DNA of 64,000 nt from Paenibacillus sp. HW567 (GCF_000374185.1 NZ_KB910518.1:1048546-1112545); one strand, 5' to 3'; counted from the first letter of the stretch, positions 18,284 through 26,546 are shown. The notes: a model not told the origin generated them from the letters alone. Made by a program: numbers and translations.

Positions 18284-18299
18284 ACATGTAATTACATGT
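18284..18299. promoter_or_regulatory. Perfect 16-bp palindrome between the two TerC genes
   Basis: ACATGTAATTACATGT is a perfect palindrome lying 5 bp before the GGGGAGG ribosome-binding site of the downstream TerC gene. Its size and symmetry fit a dimeric repressor site; which regulator is unknown. Confidence 0.5.
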
Positions 18300-18320
18300 T
18301 GTTCGGGGAGGCTAAAAACA

Positions 18321-18980
18321 ATGGATTCCTTATTGCTGCTTGGTGAAATACTGATGATTAATCTTGTGCTGAGCGGAGATAACGCAATGGTGATTGCGAT
18401 GGCCAGCAAGAATCTGCCGGAGCAGCACCGCAGGCTGGCAGTATGGTGGGGGGCAGCCGGAGCCGTTGTGCTGCGATGCCTGCTGACTTTTGCTGCGGTG
18501 CTGCTTCTGAAAATTCCCTATATTGAAGCCGGCGGGGGAATGCTGCTGCTATGGATTGCGTTCAAGCTGCTGCTGGAGAAAGAGGAAGATGTCAGGGTGG
18601 AGGAAAGCTCAACCGTCTGGAGGTCGATCCGCACCATTCTGCTTGCCGACTTCATTATGAGCCTGGACAATGTGCTGGCGATTGCGGGAGTAGCCAAAGG
18701 GGATCTCGCGCTGATCGTGATTGGTATCGCCTTAAGCATTCCGATTGTGGTCTGGGGAAGCGGCATTATCGTAGGCTGGCTGCACCGCTTTCCGGTGCTG
18801 ATCTACATCGGGGCCTATATCCTCGCGCATACCGCCGGCGAATTGCTGCTGCAGGATGCTAAGTTAGGTCCGGTAATTTCTTTGTTGCTGCCGTCGCTTC
18901 ATTCCACATTGCCGCTCTTGCTCGGCATCGCAGTTGTGGTATCCGGTGCTATTAAGCGCAGACCCGTATCGTTAAAGTAG
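18321..18980 (+). CDS. TerC family membrane protein (YjbE-type), copy 2
   Basis: A 219-residue paralogue of the divergent gene at 17439-18134, with the same motifs: INLVLSGDNAMVIAMASKNL and LLADFIMSLDNVLAIAGVA. About seven hydrophobic segments fill the protein. The frame opens at 18267, but GGGGAGGCTAAAAACA precedes the ATG at 18321 and homology begins there. The pair may arise from an old duplication; sequence identity is clear only around the motifs, so they may differ in substrate. A metal-transport role is inferred from the family. Confidence 0.88.
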   Translation: MDSLLLLGEILMINLVLSGDNAMVIAMASKNLPEQHRRLAVWWGAAGAVVLRCLLTFAAVLLLKIPYIEAGGGMLLLWIAFKLLLEKEEDVRVEESSTVWRSIRTILLADFIMSLDNVLAIAGVAKGDLALIVIGIALSIPIVVWGSGIIVGWLHRFPVLIYIGAYILAHTAGELLLQDAKLGPVISLLLPSLHSTLPLLLGIAVVVSGAIKRRPVSLK

Positions 18981-19154
18981 AAATCTGGCAATACTAGAGG
19001 CTGAGACAGAGCTGAATAAGCTTTGGCGCGGCCTCTTTGGCGTTTCTGCCAAACGTACGAAGAATGATGATGATGGTGTTTTATGCTTTTTTCAGATAAA
19101 ATATAAATGGAATCCTGTCATATTAGATGAGAACTTTGAAGGGATGGGTGAAAA

Positions 19155-19667
19155 ATGTCTTCCAAAAACGACATGAAACTGGGTGTGTTTATCGCCGCCG
19201 CCGGCATCGTAATTCTATTCGGAAAGCTGGGGGTGTTCGGATTCCTTGGGCGTGCCCTCTGGCCACTCGTGATTCTGATACCAGGCCTGTTCCTGCATGT
19301 GCTTTTCTTCAGCCGCCGTGCCTCGGCATCCGTGCTGCTGCCCGCCGGAATTCTAACTGTATATGGCTTGCTGCTGGGGTTATGCAATGCGTGGGGCTGG
19401 GGGCTGATGAGACATCTGTGGCCGCTGCTGCTGCTGGGCATTGCCATCGGACTGTATGAGTATTCGCTCTATTCGCCGGGCCGAAGCGGCAGGCTTACGA
19501 CTACGGCCGTCATTCTTGGACTGCTGAGTGTTATCCTGCTGGTCTTTAGTCTTCTGGGTACCGGAGCGCTTTACCTGATTGGTGCGATTCTTGTCGCAGC
19601 AGGCGCTTGGCTGATGTTCGGACGGGGCAAACCGGGAGGCGGCAAGAAGTGGAATGGAGGCTGGTAA
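19155..19667 (+). CDS. Small membrane protein, LiaI/LiaF-like transmembrane domain
   Basis: A 170-residue protein with about six hydrophobic segments. The pattern ALWPLVILIPGLFL and RHLWPLLLLGIAIGLYEYS (repeated W-P in helices) is typical of the LiaI-LiaF/DUF5668-type transmembrane region found in envelope-stress proteins. It lacks the soluble C-terminal LiaF domain, ending in a Gly/Lys-rich tail (KPGGGKKWNGGW). GGGATGGGTGAAAA precedes the ATG. No two-component genes lie beside it, so a role in envelope stress is only a family-based guess. Confidence 0.7.
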   Translation: MSSKNDMKLGVFIAAAGIVILFGKLGVFGFLGRALWPLVILIPGLFLHVLFFSRRASASVLLPAGILTVYGLLLGLCNAWGWGLMRHLWPLLLLGIAIGLYEYSLYSPGRSGRLTTTAVILGLLSVILLVFSLLGTGALYLIGAILVAAGAWLMFGRGKPGGGKKWNGGW

Positions 19668-19688
19668 GTGATTTTTTCATAAAAAGAC

Positions 19689-19716
19689 TTGCTTTTCATA
19701 GTGCTTTCACTATAAT
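19689..19716 (+). promoter_or_regulatory. Probable SigA promoter of typA
   Basis: TTGCTT (19689-19694), 16 bp, TATAAT (19711-19716). It is followed by a 120-nt leader before the typA start. Confidence 0.6.
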
Positions 19717-19834
19717 ATTAAGGATATGTTGAAGCGTCGGCTTTCTGCCTGGCGCTTCTTTTGTGAGACTGCTGCGACACGCTATAAATTTGAACATTTT
19801 TAATTTGATAAATGAGAGGATTTGGATACAAATC

Positions 19835-21679
19835 ATGCATTCAAGAAAAGATATCCGCAACATTGCGATCATTGCCCACGTTGACCATGGCAAAACAACA
19901 CTCGTCGATCAGCTTCTGCAGCAATCAGGTATTTTCAGCGCTCACGAGCATCTTCAAGAACGCGCTATGGACTCGAATGACCTGGAGCGGGAACGCGGAA
20001 TAACTATCCTAGCCAAAAATACAGCTATTACCTATAAAGAGTTCCTGATCAACATCGTAGATACACCGGGACACGCCGACTTCGGCGGTGAAGTAGAACG
20101 TATTATGAAGATGGTTGACGGCGTACTGCTCGTTGTCGATGCCTATGAAGGCTGCATGCCGCAGACAAAATTCGTTCTGCGCAAAGCGCTGGAGCAGCAC
20201 CTGACACCAATCGTAGTCGTGAACAAGATTGACCGCCCGGCAGCACGTCCTAAGGAAGTTATTGATGAAGTGCTGGATCTGTTCATTGAGCTTGAAGCGA
20301 GCGACGATCAATTGGAATTCCCGGTTGTCTATGCTTCCGCGCTTAACGGCACATCCAGCATGGACCCTGAGAAGCAGGACGACAACATGCTAGCACTTTA
20401 TGAGACCATTACCCAGCACATTCCGGCTCCAACTGAAAAAGTGGATGAGCCGCTGCAATTCCTTGTAACCTTGATGGACTACAACGAATATCTGGGCCGT
20501 ATCGCCATCGGACGCGTGAACCGCGGCGTAATCAAGCAAGGCCAATCCGTTACAGTCATCATGCGCGATGGCAAGAGCAAAACTGCGCGCATTGAGAAGC
20601 TGTTCGGCTTCCAGGGCCTCAAGCGTGTGGAAACCGAAGAAGCAGGTGCAGGTGACATCGTGGCCATCGCCGGTATCAAGGATATCAACATCGGTGAGAC
20701 GATTGCCGACCCGGCTAACCCGGAAGCCCTGCCTGTATTGAAGATTGACGAACCGACTATGCAAATGACGTTCCTGGTGAACAACAGTCCATTTGCCGGT
20801 AAGGAAGGCAAGTGGGTGACTTCCCGCAAGCTGCGTGAGCGTCTCTTCAAAGAACTGGAAACGGATGTCAGCTTGCGTGTGCTGGAAACCGATAGCCCTG
20901 ATGCTTTTATCGTGTCTGGACGCGGTGAGCTGCATCTCGGAATTCTGATTGAGAATATGCGCCGTGAAGGCTATGAAATGCAGGTATCCAAACCTGAAGT
21001 TATCGTCAAGGAAATCGACGGTGCCAAAATGGAGCCGCTTGAGCGTCTGATGATTGATATTCCGGAAGAAAGCATGGGCGCCGTAATGGAGAGCCTGGGA
21101 ACACGCAAAGCAGAAATGGTCAACATGATCAATCACGGCACCGGACAGGTTCGTCTGGAATTCCTGATTCCTGCACGCGGCCTGATTGGTTACAACACGT
21201 ACTTCTTGACGCTGACACGCGGCTATGGGGTAATGAACCATGCATTTGACAGCTATGCTCCACTGATCGGCGGCCAGGTTGGCGGACGCCATCAAGGTGT
21301 GCTTGTATCCAGTGAGACCGGCAACACTACTCTTTACGGCATGATGGGTGTAGAGGACCGCGGTATCCTTTTCCTGGAGCCTGGGACTGAAATCTACGAA
21401 GGGATGATCGTAGGCGAGCATACCCGCGACAACGACATCATTGTCAACATCTGTAAGGAAAAAGCACTGACTAACGTCCGTTCTGCTACAAAGGATGAAA
21501 CGGTGAAGATGAAGACCCCTCGCCTGTTCTCCCTGGAAGGTGCGCTTGAGTACCTGAACGATGATGAATATTGCGAAATTACTCCTAAATCTGTCCGGTT
21601 GCGTAAAAAGATCCTGAATAAGGGCGAACGCGAACGTGTAGAAAAGCAGCGTAAAGCGGCGCAAGCCAGCCAAGCCTAA
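19835..21679 (+). CDS. typA: Ribosome-associated GTPase TypA/BipA
   Basis: A 614-residue translational GTPase related to EF-G and LepA that binds the ribosome and supports assembly and stress or cold growth. G-domain motifs: G1 [10 protein letters not shown] (residues 14-23), G3 [13 protein letters not shown]4 NKIDRP. Domain II, the two alpha/beta domains and the BipA-specific C-terminal domain follow, with [11 protein letters not shown] and [17 protein letters not shown]. The open frame extends to 19763, but the family starts at this ATG. The ribosome-binding site is weak. It stands alone between a promoter and a terminator. Confidence 0.96.
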   Translation: MHSRKDIRNIAIIAHVDHGKTTLVDQLLQQSGIFSAHEHLQERAMDSNDLERERGITILAKNTAITYKEFLINIVDTPGHADFGGEVERIMKMVDGVLLVVDAYEGCMPQTKFVLRKALEQHLTPIVVVNKIDRPAARPKEVIDEVLDLFIELEASDDQLEFPVVYASALNGTSSMDPEKQDDNMLALYETITQHIPAPTEKVDEPLQFLVTLMDYNEYLGRIAIGRVNRGVIKQGQSVTVIMRDGKSKTARIEKLFGFQGLKRVETEEAGAGDIVAIAGIKDINIGETIADPANPEALPVLKIDEPTMQMTFLVNNSPFAGKEGKWVTSRKLRERLFKELETDVSLRVLETDSPDAFIVSGRGELHLGILIENMRREGYEMQVSKPEVIVKEIDGAKMEPLERLMIDIPEESMGAVMESLGTRKAEMVNMINHGTGQVRLEFLIPARGLIGYNTYFLTLTRGYGVMNHAFDSYAPLIGGQVGGRHQGVLVSSETGNTTLYGMMGVEDRGILFLEPGTEIYEGMIVGEHTRDNDIIVNICKEKALTNVRSATKDETVKMKTPRLFSLEGALEYLNDDEYCEITPKSVRLRKKILNKGERERVEKQRKAAQASQA

Positions 21680-21726
21680 GCTGTATATCCAAGATAAGGA
21701 CCGAATCACCTTATCTTTCTTCTTGA

Positions 21727-21751
21727 GCCGCCGGCCAGTCCGGCGGCTTTT
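21727..21751 (+). terminator. Intrinsic terminator after typA
   Basis: GCCGCCGG-CCAGT-CCGGCGGC, perfect 8-bp stem, then TTTTG and a second T-rich stretch. Confidence 0.85.
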
Positions 21752-21770
21752 GTTCGTTTTTCAAGAGCTC

Positions 21771-21806
21771 CTAATAATTCTAAGAATTATTAGCGGGAAA
21801 ACCCGC
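21771..21806. repeat. Two abutting inverted repeats upstream of the LCP gene
   Basis: CTAATAATTCT-A-AGAATTATTAG (21771-21793) is a perfect 11-bp inverted repeat. It shares its last base with GCGGG-AAAA-CCCGC (21793-21806). Neither has a T run. They may be operator sites or an mRNA leader structure for the downstream genes. Confidence 0.5.
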
Positions 21807-21856
21807 AGCGGATGACATAATGTAAGCGAACTTATTCCCGGGAGGAGTGAAGAGCT

Positions 21857-22027
21857 GTGCAGAGCGGGTTCGTTATATGGTGGAAGCACGGCAGAAGCGA
21901 AAGGCGGCAGCAGCAGCAACAAGACAGTAAACGCAACTTTTACCGCAGGCTTCCGTCTAATTTAATACGTAGCAATATAATTCCAATTGAGATGAAAAGG
22001 ACTCTATTTCATTATGAGTATAAGTAA
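21857..22027 (+). CDS. Possible small basic protein (56 residues) overlapping the LCP gene start
   Basis: A GTG-started frame of 56 codons, preceded at a good distance by CGGGAGGAGTGAAGAGCT. The product is strongly basic, with WWKHGRSERRQQQQQD and several Arg-rich stretches, and matches no family I recognise. Its stop lies 14 bp inside the LCP gene, which would couple the two. It may be a real leader peptide or only a chance frame; the strong Shine-Dalgarno is the main support. Confidence 0.35.
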   Translation: MQSGFVIWWKHGRSERRQQQQQDSKRNFYRRLPSNLIRSNIIPIEMKRTLFHYEYK

Positions 22028-23084
22028 GGGCAGTTTGCCTCCAAGATCCAGCGGGAACCCAAGAAACAACAGACCGCAGCCAAGCGCCGCGTCCAGACCC
22101 GCGCAGAACAAGAAGAGTGTTAAGAAACGTGGAGCGTTTGCCAGAGCAGGCAAGACGCTGCTTATGATCCTTTTGATTGTTATACTTGCAGTGCTTGGTT
22201 ACGCAGGTTATTTGTATTGGAAGTTCGATCAAGGCAGCTTTGGTATTGACCGGGCGGTTCCGGCGGGACATTCGGCTGCAGAAAGGCCTATTACGATGCT
22301 GCTGCTGGGAACGGACAACAGGCCGAAGCATCCATCGAATCTGACGGATGTCATTATGGTCGCAGCGCTTAACCCGCATACCCAGTCTGCAACTGTGGTC
22401 TCGATTCCCCGCGATACCTATGTGGAGCTTAGCGGATATAAGAAGACCAAGATTAACGAGTTCTACGCCCGGTTCAAGGGCAAGGAGAAGAAATCGGGTA
22501 TACTTGCCGAGGATGAAATGAAGACAATGATGGGCAAATATCTCGGAGTCGATATTGATTATGCCACCGTGCTTGATTTTCAGGGCTTCCGTGATGTAGT
22601 CGATGAGCTAGGTGGAGTGGACGTCAACATCAGTGAGAATATGTGTTATACGGATAGTGTGGATGGCACGGATATCAACCTGAAGAAGGGTCAGGCACAG
22701 TTGAACGGCGACGATGCGCTTGATTATGTTCGTTACCGCAAGTCCAACTGCAGCCCGAAGACCAAATCTTCGGATGACTTTGACCGCAATAAACGCCAGA
22801 ACGAGGTGCTGAATTCGTTAGTCGGACAAATGCAGTCATTGGGCGGGGTACTCAAGATTGGCAAAGTGCTTGATGCTGTGGATGACAACATGAAGACTGA
22901 TATCGAGAATGAGCAGATTAAGAGCATGATATCCACCTATTGGAAAATATCCAAGTCGAATATTGAATTTAAACCGGTGACCGGAACTTGGCGCAGTCCA
23001 TATGTATATATTAACGGTGAAGAGCTTGACGCGGCTAAAAAAAGTCTGCAGAATCGGATTGCCGGGGCTGCAGCTCAAAATTGA
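22014..23084 (+). CDS. LytR-CpsA-Psr (LCP) family protein
   Basis: A 356-residue membrane-anchored protein that, by family, transfers undecaprenyl-linked glycopolymers (wall teichoic acid or capsule) onto peptidoglycan. The cytoplasmic N-terminus is basic and Pro/Ser-rich (about residues 1-45). One transmembrane helix follows, then the LCP domain with LLGTDNRPKHPSNLTDVIMV, SIPRDTYVEL (catalytic Arg and Asp) and the late LDYVRYRKSN motif. The ATG at 22014 is 12 bp from AAAGGA. Which polymer is attached cannot be told from sequence. Confidence 0.92.
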   Translation: MSISKGSLPPRSSGNPRNNRPQPSAASRPAQNKKSVKKRGAFARAGKTLLMILLIVILAVLGYAGYLYWKFDQGSFGIDRAVPAGHSAAERPITMLLLGTDNRPKHPSNLTDVIMVAALNPHTQSATVVSIPRDTYVELSGYKKTKINEFYARFKGKEKKSGILAEDEMKTMMGKYLGVDIDYATVLDFQGFRDVVDELGGVDVNISENMCYTDSVDGTDINLKKGQAQLNGDDALDYVRYRKSNCSPKTKSSDDFDRNKRQNEVLNSLVGQMQSLGGVLKIGKVLDAVDDNMKTDIENEQIKSMISTYWKISKSNIEFKPVTGTWRSPYVYINGEELDAAKKSLQNRIAGAAAQN

Positions 23085-23110
23085 ATGCAAGTTCGGGCAT
23101 GTGCTATAAT
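23081..23110 (+). promoter_or_regulatory. SigA promoter with extended -10
   Basis: TTGAAT (23081-23086), 18 bp, TGCTATAAT ending at 23110 (extended -10). It overlaps the stop codon of the LCP gene and drives the pyridoxamine-oxidase-like gene. Confidence 0.7.
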
Positions 23111-23154
23111 ATAATTAATCGAACGCACACAAGCATCATAGGGGGCCTGAATTT

Positions 23155-23610
23155 ATGTCCGAAGCCGTTGCTCAGCTCAATGAAAGCCTGCTATCCATGC
23201 TGCAGACAGAAACTTTTGTTCTTCTAAGCACTGTGGATGCGGAATCGGGTGGTCCTACATCCACCGCTATTTCCTGGATCTATGCAGTGAGTCCATCCAT
23301 TGTGCGTCTGGCGGTGGATCATCGCTCCAGGCTTGTGAACAACATGAAGGTGAATCCGCTGGTGACGATTACAGTTTTTGGCGAGGGTACCGTTCATGCC
23401 ATTAACGGCCGTGCTGTCGTGAGGCAGGACCCGCTGCCCGATGTCCCGTTTAAGATGTGCTGTTTTGATATTGAAATTGAAGCGGTCCGCAATGCGCTGT
23501 TCTATGGCGCCCAGTTGGAATCTGCCCCAAAATATGCGAAGGTATACGATGCACGTGCGGCTGACAAGCTGGACGGACAAGTGTTTGCCGCCATGCAAAA
23601 AGCCCAGTGA
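23155..23610 (+). CDS. Pyridoxamine 5'-phosphate oxidase family protein (FMN-binding split barrel)
   Basis: A 151-residue protein with the flavin-binding split-barrel pattern: FVLLSTVDAESGGPTSTAIS (first strands), RLAVDHRSRLVNNMKVNPLV (FMN-contacting region) and a C-terminal barrel. Substrate is unknown; family members reduce or oxidise F420, flavin or haem ligands, and many are uncharacterised. AGGGGGCCTG lies upstream of the ATG. It has its own promoter and terminator, so it is a single-gene unit. Confidence 0.82.
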   Translation: MSEAVAQLNESLLSMLQTETFVLLSTVDAESGGPTSTAISWIYAVSPSIVRLAVDHRSRLVNNMKVNPLVTITVFGEGTVHAINGRAVVRQDPLPDVPFKMCCFDIEIEAVRNALFYGAQLESAPKYAKVYDARAADKLDGQVFAAMQKAQ

Positions 23611-23631
23611 TATTCTCACTAGGCTTTTTTT
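23599..23631 (+). terminator. Intrinsic terminator overlapping a stop codon
   Basis: AAAGCCcAGTGA pairs with TCACTaGGCTTT around TATTC, with a following T run. The left arm includes the last codons and the TGA of the upstream gene. A run of A on the left allows use by the convergent lipoprotein gene as well. Confidence 0.85.
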
Positions 23632-23645
23632 GAAATTTAAGACTT

Positions 23646-24215
23646 TTACTTTCCGTGCGGTCTGACATCCTTAGGAAGCTGTGGTATAATCCGGCCGATA
23701 ATATCGGCCATCTCGGCGGCGAATCCGGAAATCGGGCGTCCTTCGCTGATATGACGGCCCATCTCGGCTAGTCTGCTGTTAAGGTCCATATCAGCGGTGA
23801 CGAGTGCCCTTACACCTCTCGGGTCCTTCCGGATAGCTTCAGCTACGGAATATTTAATGGTTCCGACACGCGAGCGGGTCAGAGATCCATCAACATCTAT
23901 GCCGACTACAGCCATATTGTTCATTACGACACAGTGGGCGCCGTTTACGCCCGGTACTCTTTTGGCCAGTTGCTCAAAATGATTCTTCAGTGTAATATCG
24001 CTCTCACCTGAAGTGTTGTAAGCCTGACCAGGCATCGCTGTAGGATTCAGTGTAGCTGCTCCTGCAGTCGCAAGTGGCCGTACCCCGCGGTTCCCCTGGT
24101 TACTTAGAGCTTTTGCCGATTGTTTATCCTGAGGAGAGGGTGATGTTCCTTTATTAGCGATACCGCAGCTTGTCAGCAGCAGCAGTACCAGCAACAGACA
24201 CATTGATTTTCTCAT
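23646..24215 (-). CDS. YhcN/YlaJ family sporulation lipoprotein
   Basis: A 189-residue lipoprotein. The N-terminal signal ends in a lipobox LLTSC (Cys at residue 17), giving a lipid-anchored protein. The C-terminal half is the YhcN/YlaJ domain with GVNGAHCVVMNNMAVVGIDVDG. YhcN/YlaJ proteins are made in the forespore and found in spore membranes. It is divergent from the phoH-like gene, as ylaJ lies beside ylaK in B. subtilis. Function in germination or coat assembly is not established. Confidence 0.88.
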   Translation of the reverse strand: MRKSMCLLLVLLLLTSCGIANKGTSPSPQDKQSAKALSNQGNRGVRPLATAGAATLNPTAMPGQAYNTSGESDITLKNHFEQLAKRVPGVNGAHCVVMNNMAVVGIDVDGSLTRSRVGTIKYSVAEAIRKDPRGVRALVTADMDLNSRLAEMGRHISEGRPISGFAAEMADIIGRIIPQLPKDVRPHGK

Positions 24216-24296
24216 ATGTGCTTACTCCTTTCAGCCAAAGATCAGTTTTTAAATATAAGGATATGCTCTACTCATCAATCATCCTTATATTTCTCG

Positions 24297-24345
24297 CTGA
24301 AACGGATACCGATCCTTTAAGGATGGCGAAGCCGTTTCTACTTGC
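24297..24345 (+). repeat. Dispersed palindromic repeat, copy upstream of phoH
   Basis: The element runs from TCGCTGAAACGG to GCCGTTTCTACTTG. AAACGG pairs with CCGTTT, and the centre ATCCTTTAAGGAT is a palindrome, so the whole folds into nested stems. Copies share the right-hand half at 14939 and 12551. To its left, ATAAGGAT (about 24256) and ATCCTTAT (about 24290) form another inverted repeat. Confidence 0.6.
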
Positions 24346-24412
24346 TATATCTTGCCCCGGCTGAAAAGAGTTATGTATGACCAATCAAACCAGGCGCTGT
24401 GGAGGGGATAAC

Positions 24413-25744
24413 ATGAAAAAGATATTTGTACTAGACACCAACGTGCTTCTGCACGATCCCAATTCGATCTTTGCTTTCAAGGAGCATGAGGTTGTCATTC
24501 CCGCTGTAGTGCTGGAAGAAATTGACTCCAAGAAACGTAACGCCGATGAAATCGGCCGCAACGCCCGCACCGTGTCGCGCTTATTAGACGGACTCCGTGA
24601 ACTGGGCCACCTGCATAGCGGTGTGGAGCTGGAGCATGGAGGTACGCTGAAGGTAGAGCTTAATCACCGCAGCTTCGTCAAGGTACAGGAAATGTTCGGC
24701 GAGGTGTCCAACGACAACCGGATATTGGCTGTGGCCCTCAATTATCTCCATGAGGAGAATGAAAAAGCTGACCCCAGACCTGTGGTACTCGTAAGTAAAG
24801 ATGTGCTTGTCCGCATCAAGGCGGATGTGCTTGGTATTACTCCGGAGGATTATTTATCGGACCGCACTGGCGACCTGAACGAGCTGTATTCCGGCTGCCA
24901 GTCACTGATGGTCCATCCTTCGCTGATTGATGAATATTATAGCCACCGTTCCTTGTCAGTCAAACAACTAGCCCTATCGTATCCGCTCTATCCGCATGAA
25001 TTTATCATTTTGAAGGATGAGATCGGCACCGGGAAGTCGGCCCTGCTTAGAGTGAACAGCGATGCGACCCGTCTGGAGCCGCTTTATCTCGGGAATGATG
25101 CGGTGTGGGGAATCAGTGCCCGCAATGCCCAGCAGCGGATGGCTCTGGAATTGCTGCTGAATGATGACATTCCGCTGGTGACTATCACGGGCAAGGCGGG
25201 AACGGGGAAAACGCTGCTGGCCCTGGCTGCGGGACTGTTCAAGGTAGAAGATGAGCATAAATATAAAAAGCTGCTGATCGCCCGCCCGGTGGTGCCGATG
25301 GGCAAGGATATCGGGTATTTGCCTGGTGAGAAGGACGAGAAGCTTCGTCCGTGGATGCAGCCGATTTATGATAATTTGGAATTCCTGTTCGATACCAAGA
25401 AGTCTGGAGACATTGATAAAATCCTCATGGGTCTGGGCAGCATCCAGGTTGAGGCGCTCACCTATATTCGCGGGCGTTCCATTCCATCGCAATTCATCAT
25501 CATTGATGAGGCGCAGAATCTTTCCCGTCATGAGGTGAAGACTATCGTCTCCAGAGCCGGTGAAGGCAGCAAAGTCATTCTGATGGGCGATCCGGAGCAG
25601 ATTGATCATCCGTATCTCGATGCTGCGAGCAACGGGCTTAGCTATATCGTTGAGAAGTTCAAGCAGCAGGGTATCAGCGGACATATTACCCTGGAAAAGG
25701 GTGAGCGTTCGCATCTAGCCCAACTGGCTGCTGATCTGCTGTAG
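24413..25744 (+). CDS. PhoH family protein with N-terminal PIN domain (YlaK-like)
   Basis: A 443-residue protein. The N-terminal ~140 residues are a PIN ribonuclease domain (FVLDTNVLLHD, D8; AVVLEEID), and the C-terminal ~210 are the PhoH ATPase with Walker A GKAGTGKT (260-267) and Walker B FIIIDEAQN (361-369). PhoH2-type PIN-PhoH fusions act as ATP-dependent RNA helicase/nucleases in other bacteria, so an RNA role is likely by family. Start: ATG at 24413 with GGAGGGGATAAC; the frame opens earlier at 24377. A second GTGKS at 205-209 is probably fortuitous. Confidence 0.9.
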   Translation: MKKIFVLDTNVLLHDPNSIFAFKEHEVVIPAVVLEEIDSKKRNADEIGRNARTVSRLLDGLRELGHLHSGVELEHGGTLKVELNHRSFVKVQEMFGEVSNDNRILAVALNYLHEENEKADPRPVVLVSKDVLVRIKADVLGITPEDYLSDRTGDLNELYSGCQSLMVHPSLIDEYYSHRSLSVKQLALSYPLYPHEFIILKDEIGTGKSALLRVNSDATRLEPLYLGNDAVWGISARNAQQRMALELLLNDDIPLVTITGKAGTGKTLLALAAGLFKVEDEHKYKKLLIARPVVPMGKDIGYLPGEKDEKLRPWMQPIYDNLEFLFDTKKSGDIDKILMGLGSIQVEALTYIRGRSIPSQFIIIDEAQNLSRHEVKTIVSRAGEGSKVILMGDPEQIDHPYLDAASNGLSYIVEKFKQQGISGHITLEKGERSHLAQLAADLL

Positions 25745-25892
25745 CTACAGGCGTTGCCTTATATACCAGTTCAGCCCACTGTAGAGCCGCCTGCTGTATG
25801 CTAGAGTAAAGGCTGGTGTGATTGCACAATGTGCAACAGACATCCATGCCGCTCTTTCGCGGCACTTCAGACGATGAAATTTCATAGAAGAC

Positions 25893-25956
25893 CCTCAATT
25901 TGGCTTCGCCAAATTCGAGGCTTCCATAACAATGTCCTCTGTTCGGACATCGTTAT
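25893..25956. repeat. Two tandem hairpins downstream of phoH
   Basis: CCTCAATTTGGC-TTC-GCCAAATTCGAGG (25893-25920, one bulge) is followed by ATAACAATGTCC-7 nt-GGACATCGTTAT (25926-25956, one mismatch). There is no T run after either. They lie in the 940-bp gene-free stretch 25745-26686, in which I see no coding frame, only these hairpins and the structured repeats at 26173-26546. Confidence 0.6.
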
Positions 25957-26172
25957 TTCAGGATAGAATGAGGCAAAATGGCATCCCAAACGCCTTCTGC
26001 TGTATTTCATGCAACTGATTTTAAGGAAATCGACCGTTACGGGTAGAATTCGATAAATCTATTGCGCAGAGTACAATAGAACCTGAAATGCGACAGAATA
26101 TTGCAAATGTGAGTGTACGAAGTGCAATAGATCAAACAGCCGGGAGATCTTTCCCGGCTGTTTGTTTTTTTG

Positions 26173-26339
26173 CCCCCGAGGAACGGCGAGGGGTAAATGA
26201 ATGTGCATAAAGAGAGCAGTTAGCGGAGAGAGCGGAATTATTCTGGAGAAGCGGCAGCGTTCGCCTTTGCCCCCGGATTTCCACCACTAAATCAATTACA
26301 ATAAATCCGGGGACAACAGCGATCGGAAGAATAATCCGC
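26173..26339. repeat. Structured repeat, copy 1 (covarying stems)
   Basis: Begins with CCCCCGAGGAACGGCGAGGGG. A lower stem GCGGAATTATTCT (26232-26244)/AGAATAATCCGC (26328-26339) encloses a conserved internal segment GGAGAAGCGGCAGCGTTCGC. The upper stem is CCCCGGATTT (26271-26280)/AAATCCGGGG (26303-26312), perfect. The right-hand conserved strand is ACAGCGATCGGAAG. Copy 2 follows 38 bp later and keeps the same fold with different stem sequences. Strand of any transcript is unknown. Confidence 0.75.
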
Positions 26340-26376
26340 ACGCGCAGCGTCCTGGCTCTCCAGCAAGGTTTTTGCT

Positions 26377-26546
26377 GCCCCGAGGAACGGCGAGGGGGAA
26401 ATCCTTTTGCGACAAGAGAATGGAAAGAAAGTTTGGAACTGGAGAAGCGGCAGCGTTCGCCTTTATCCTTGGATTTCTACCGCAGAAGCGGTAATTCAAA
26501 TCAGGAAATCTGAGGATAACAGCGATCGGAAGTCCAAAGCTTTCTT
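26377..26546. repeat. Structured repeat, copy 2 (covarying stems)
   Basis: Starts GCCCCGAGGAACGGCGAGGG. The lower stem is AAGAAAGTTTGGAACT (26425-26440)/AGTCCAAAGCTTTCTT (26531-26546), with small bulges. The conserved core GGAGAAGCGGCAGCGTTCGC and ACAGCGATCGGAAG match copy 1 exactly. The upper stem is TATCCTTGGATTTC (26464-26477)/GAAATCTGAGGATA (26505-26518), 14 bp with two G-T pairs. An extra apical hairpin TACCGC/GCGGTA is present only here. Conserved loops with covarying stems point to a structured RNA or a cruciform element. Confidence 0.75.

Noticed and set aside
18135..18320. Possible yybP-ykoY manganese riboswitch before the TerC genes
   Set aside because: Looked for on both strands because TerC genes often carry one; the conserved GGGGAGTAGC-type segment and paired loops are absent.
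20390..21709. Long minus-strand open frame (439 codons) opposite typA
   Set aside because: It is the mirror of a highly codon-biased GTPase gene, has no ribosome-binding site and no recognisable domain; typA on the plus strand is certain.
24617..25036. Second P-loop-like GTGKS in the PhoH protein (residues 205-209) as an additional ATPase site
   Set aside because: It lies in the linker between the PIN and PhoH domains without a Walker B partner; most likely chance.
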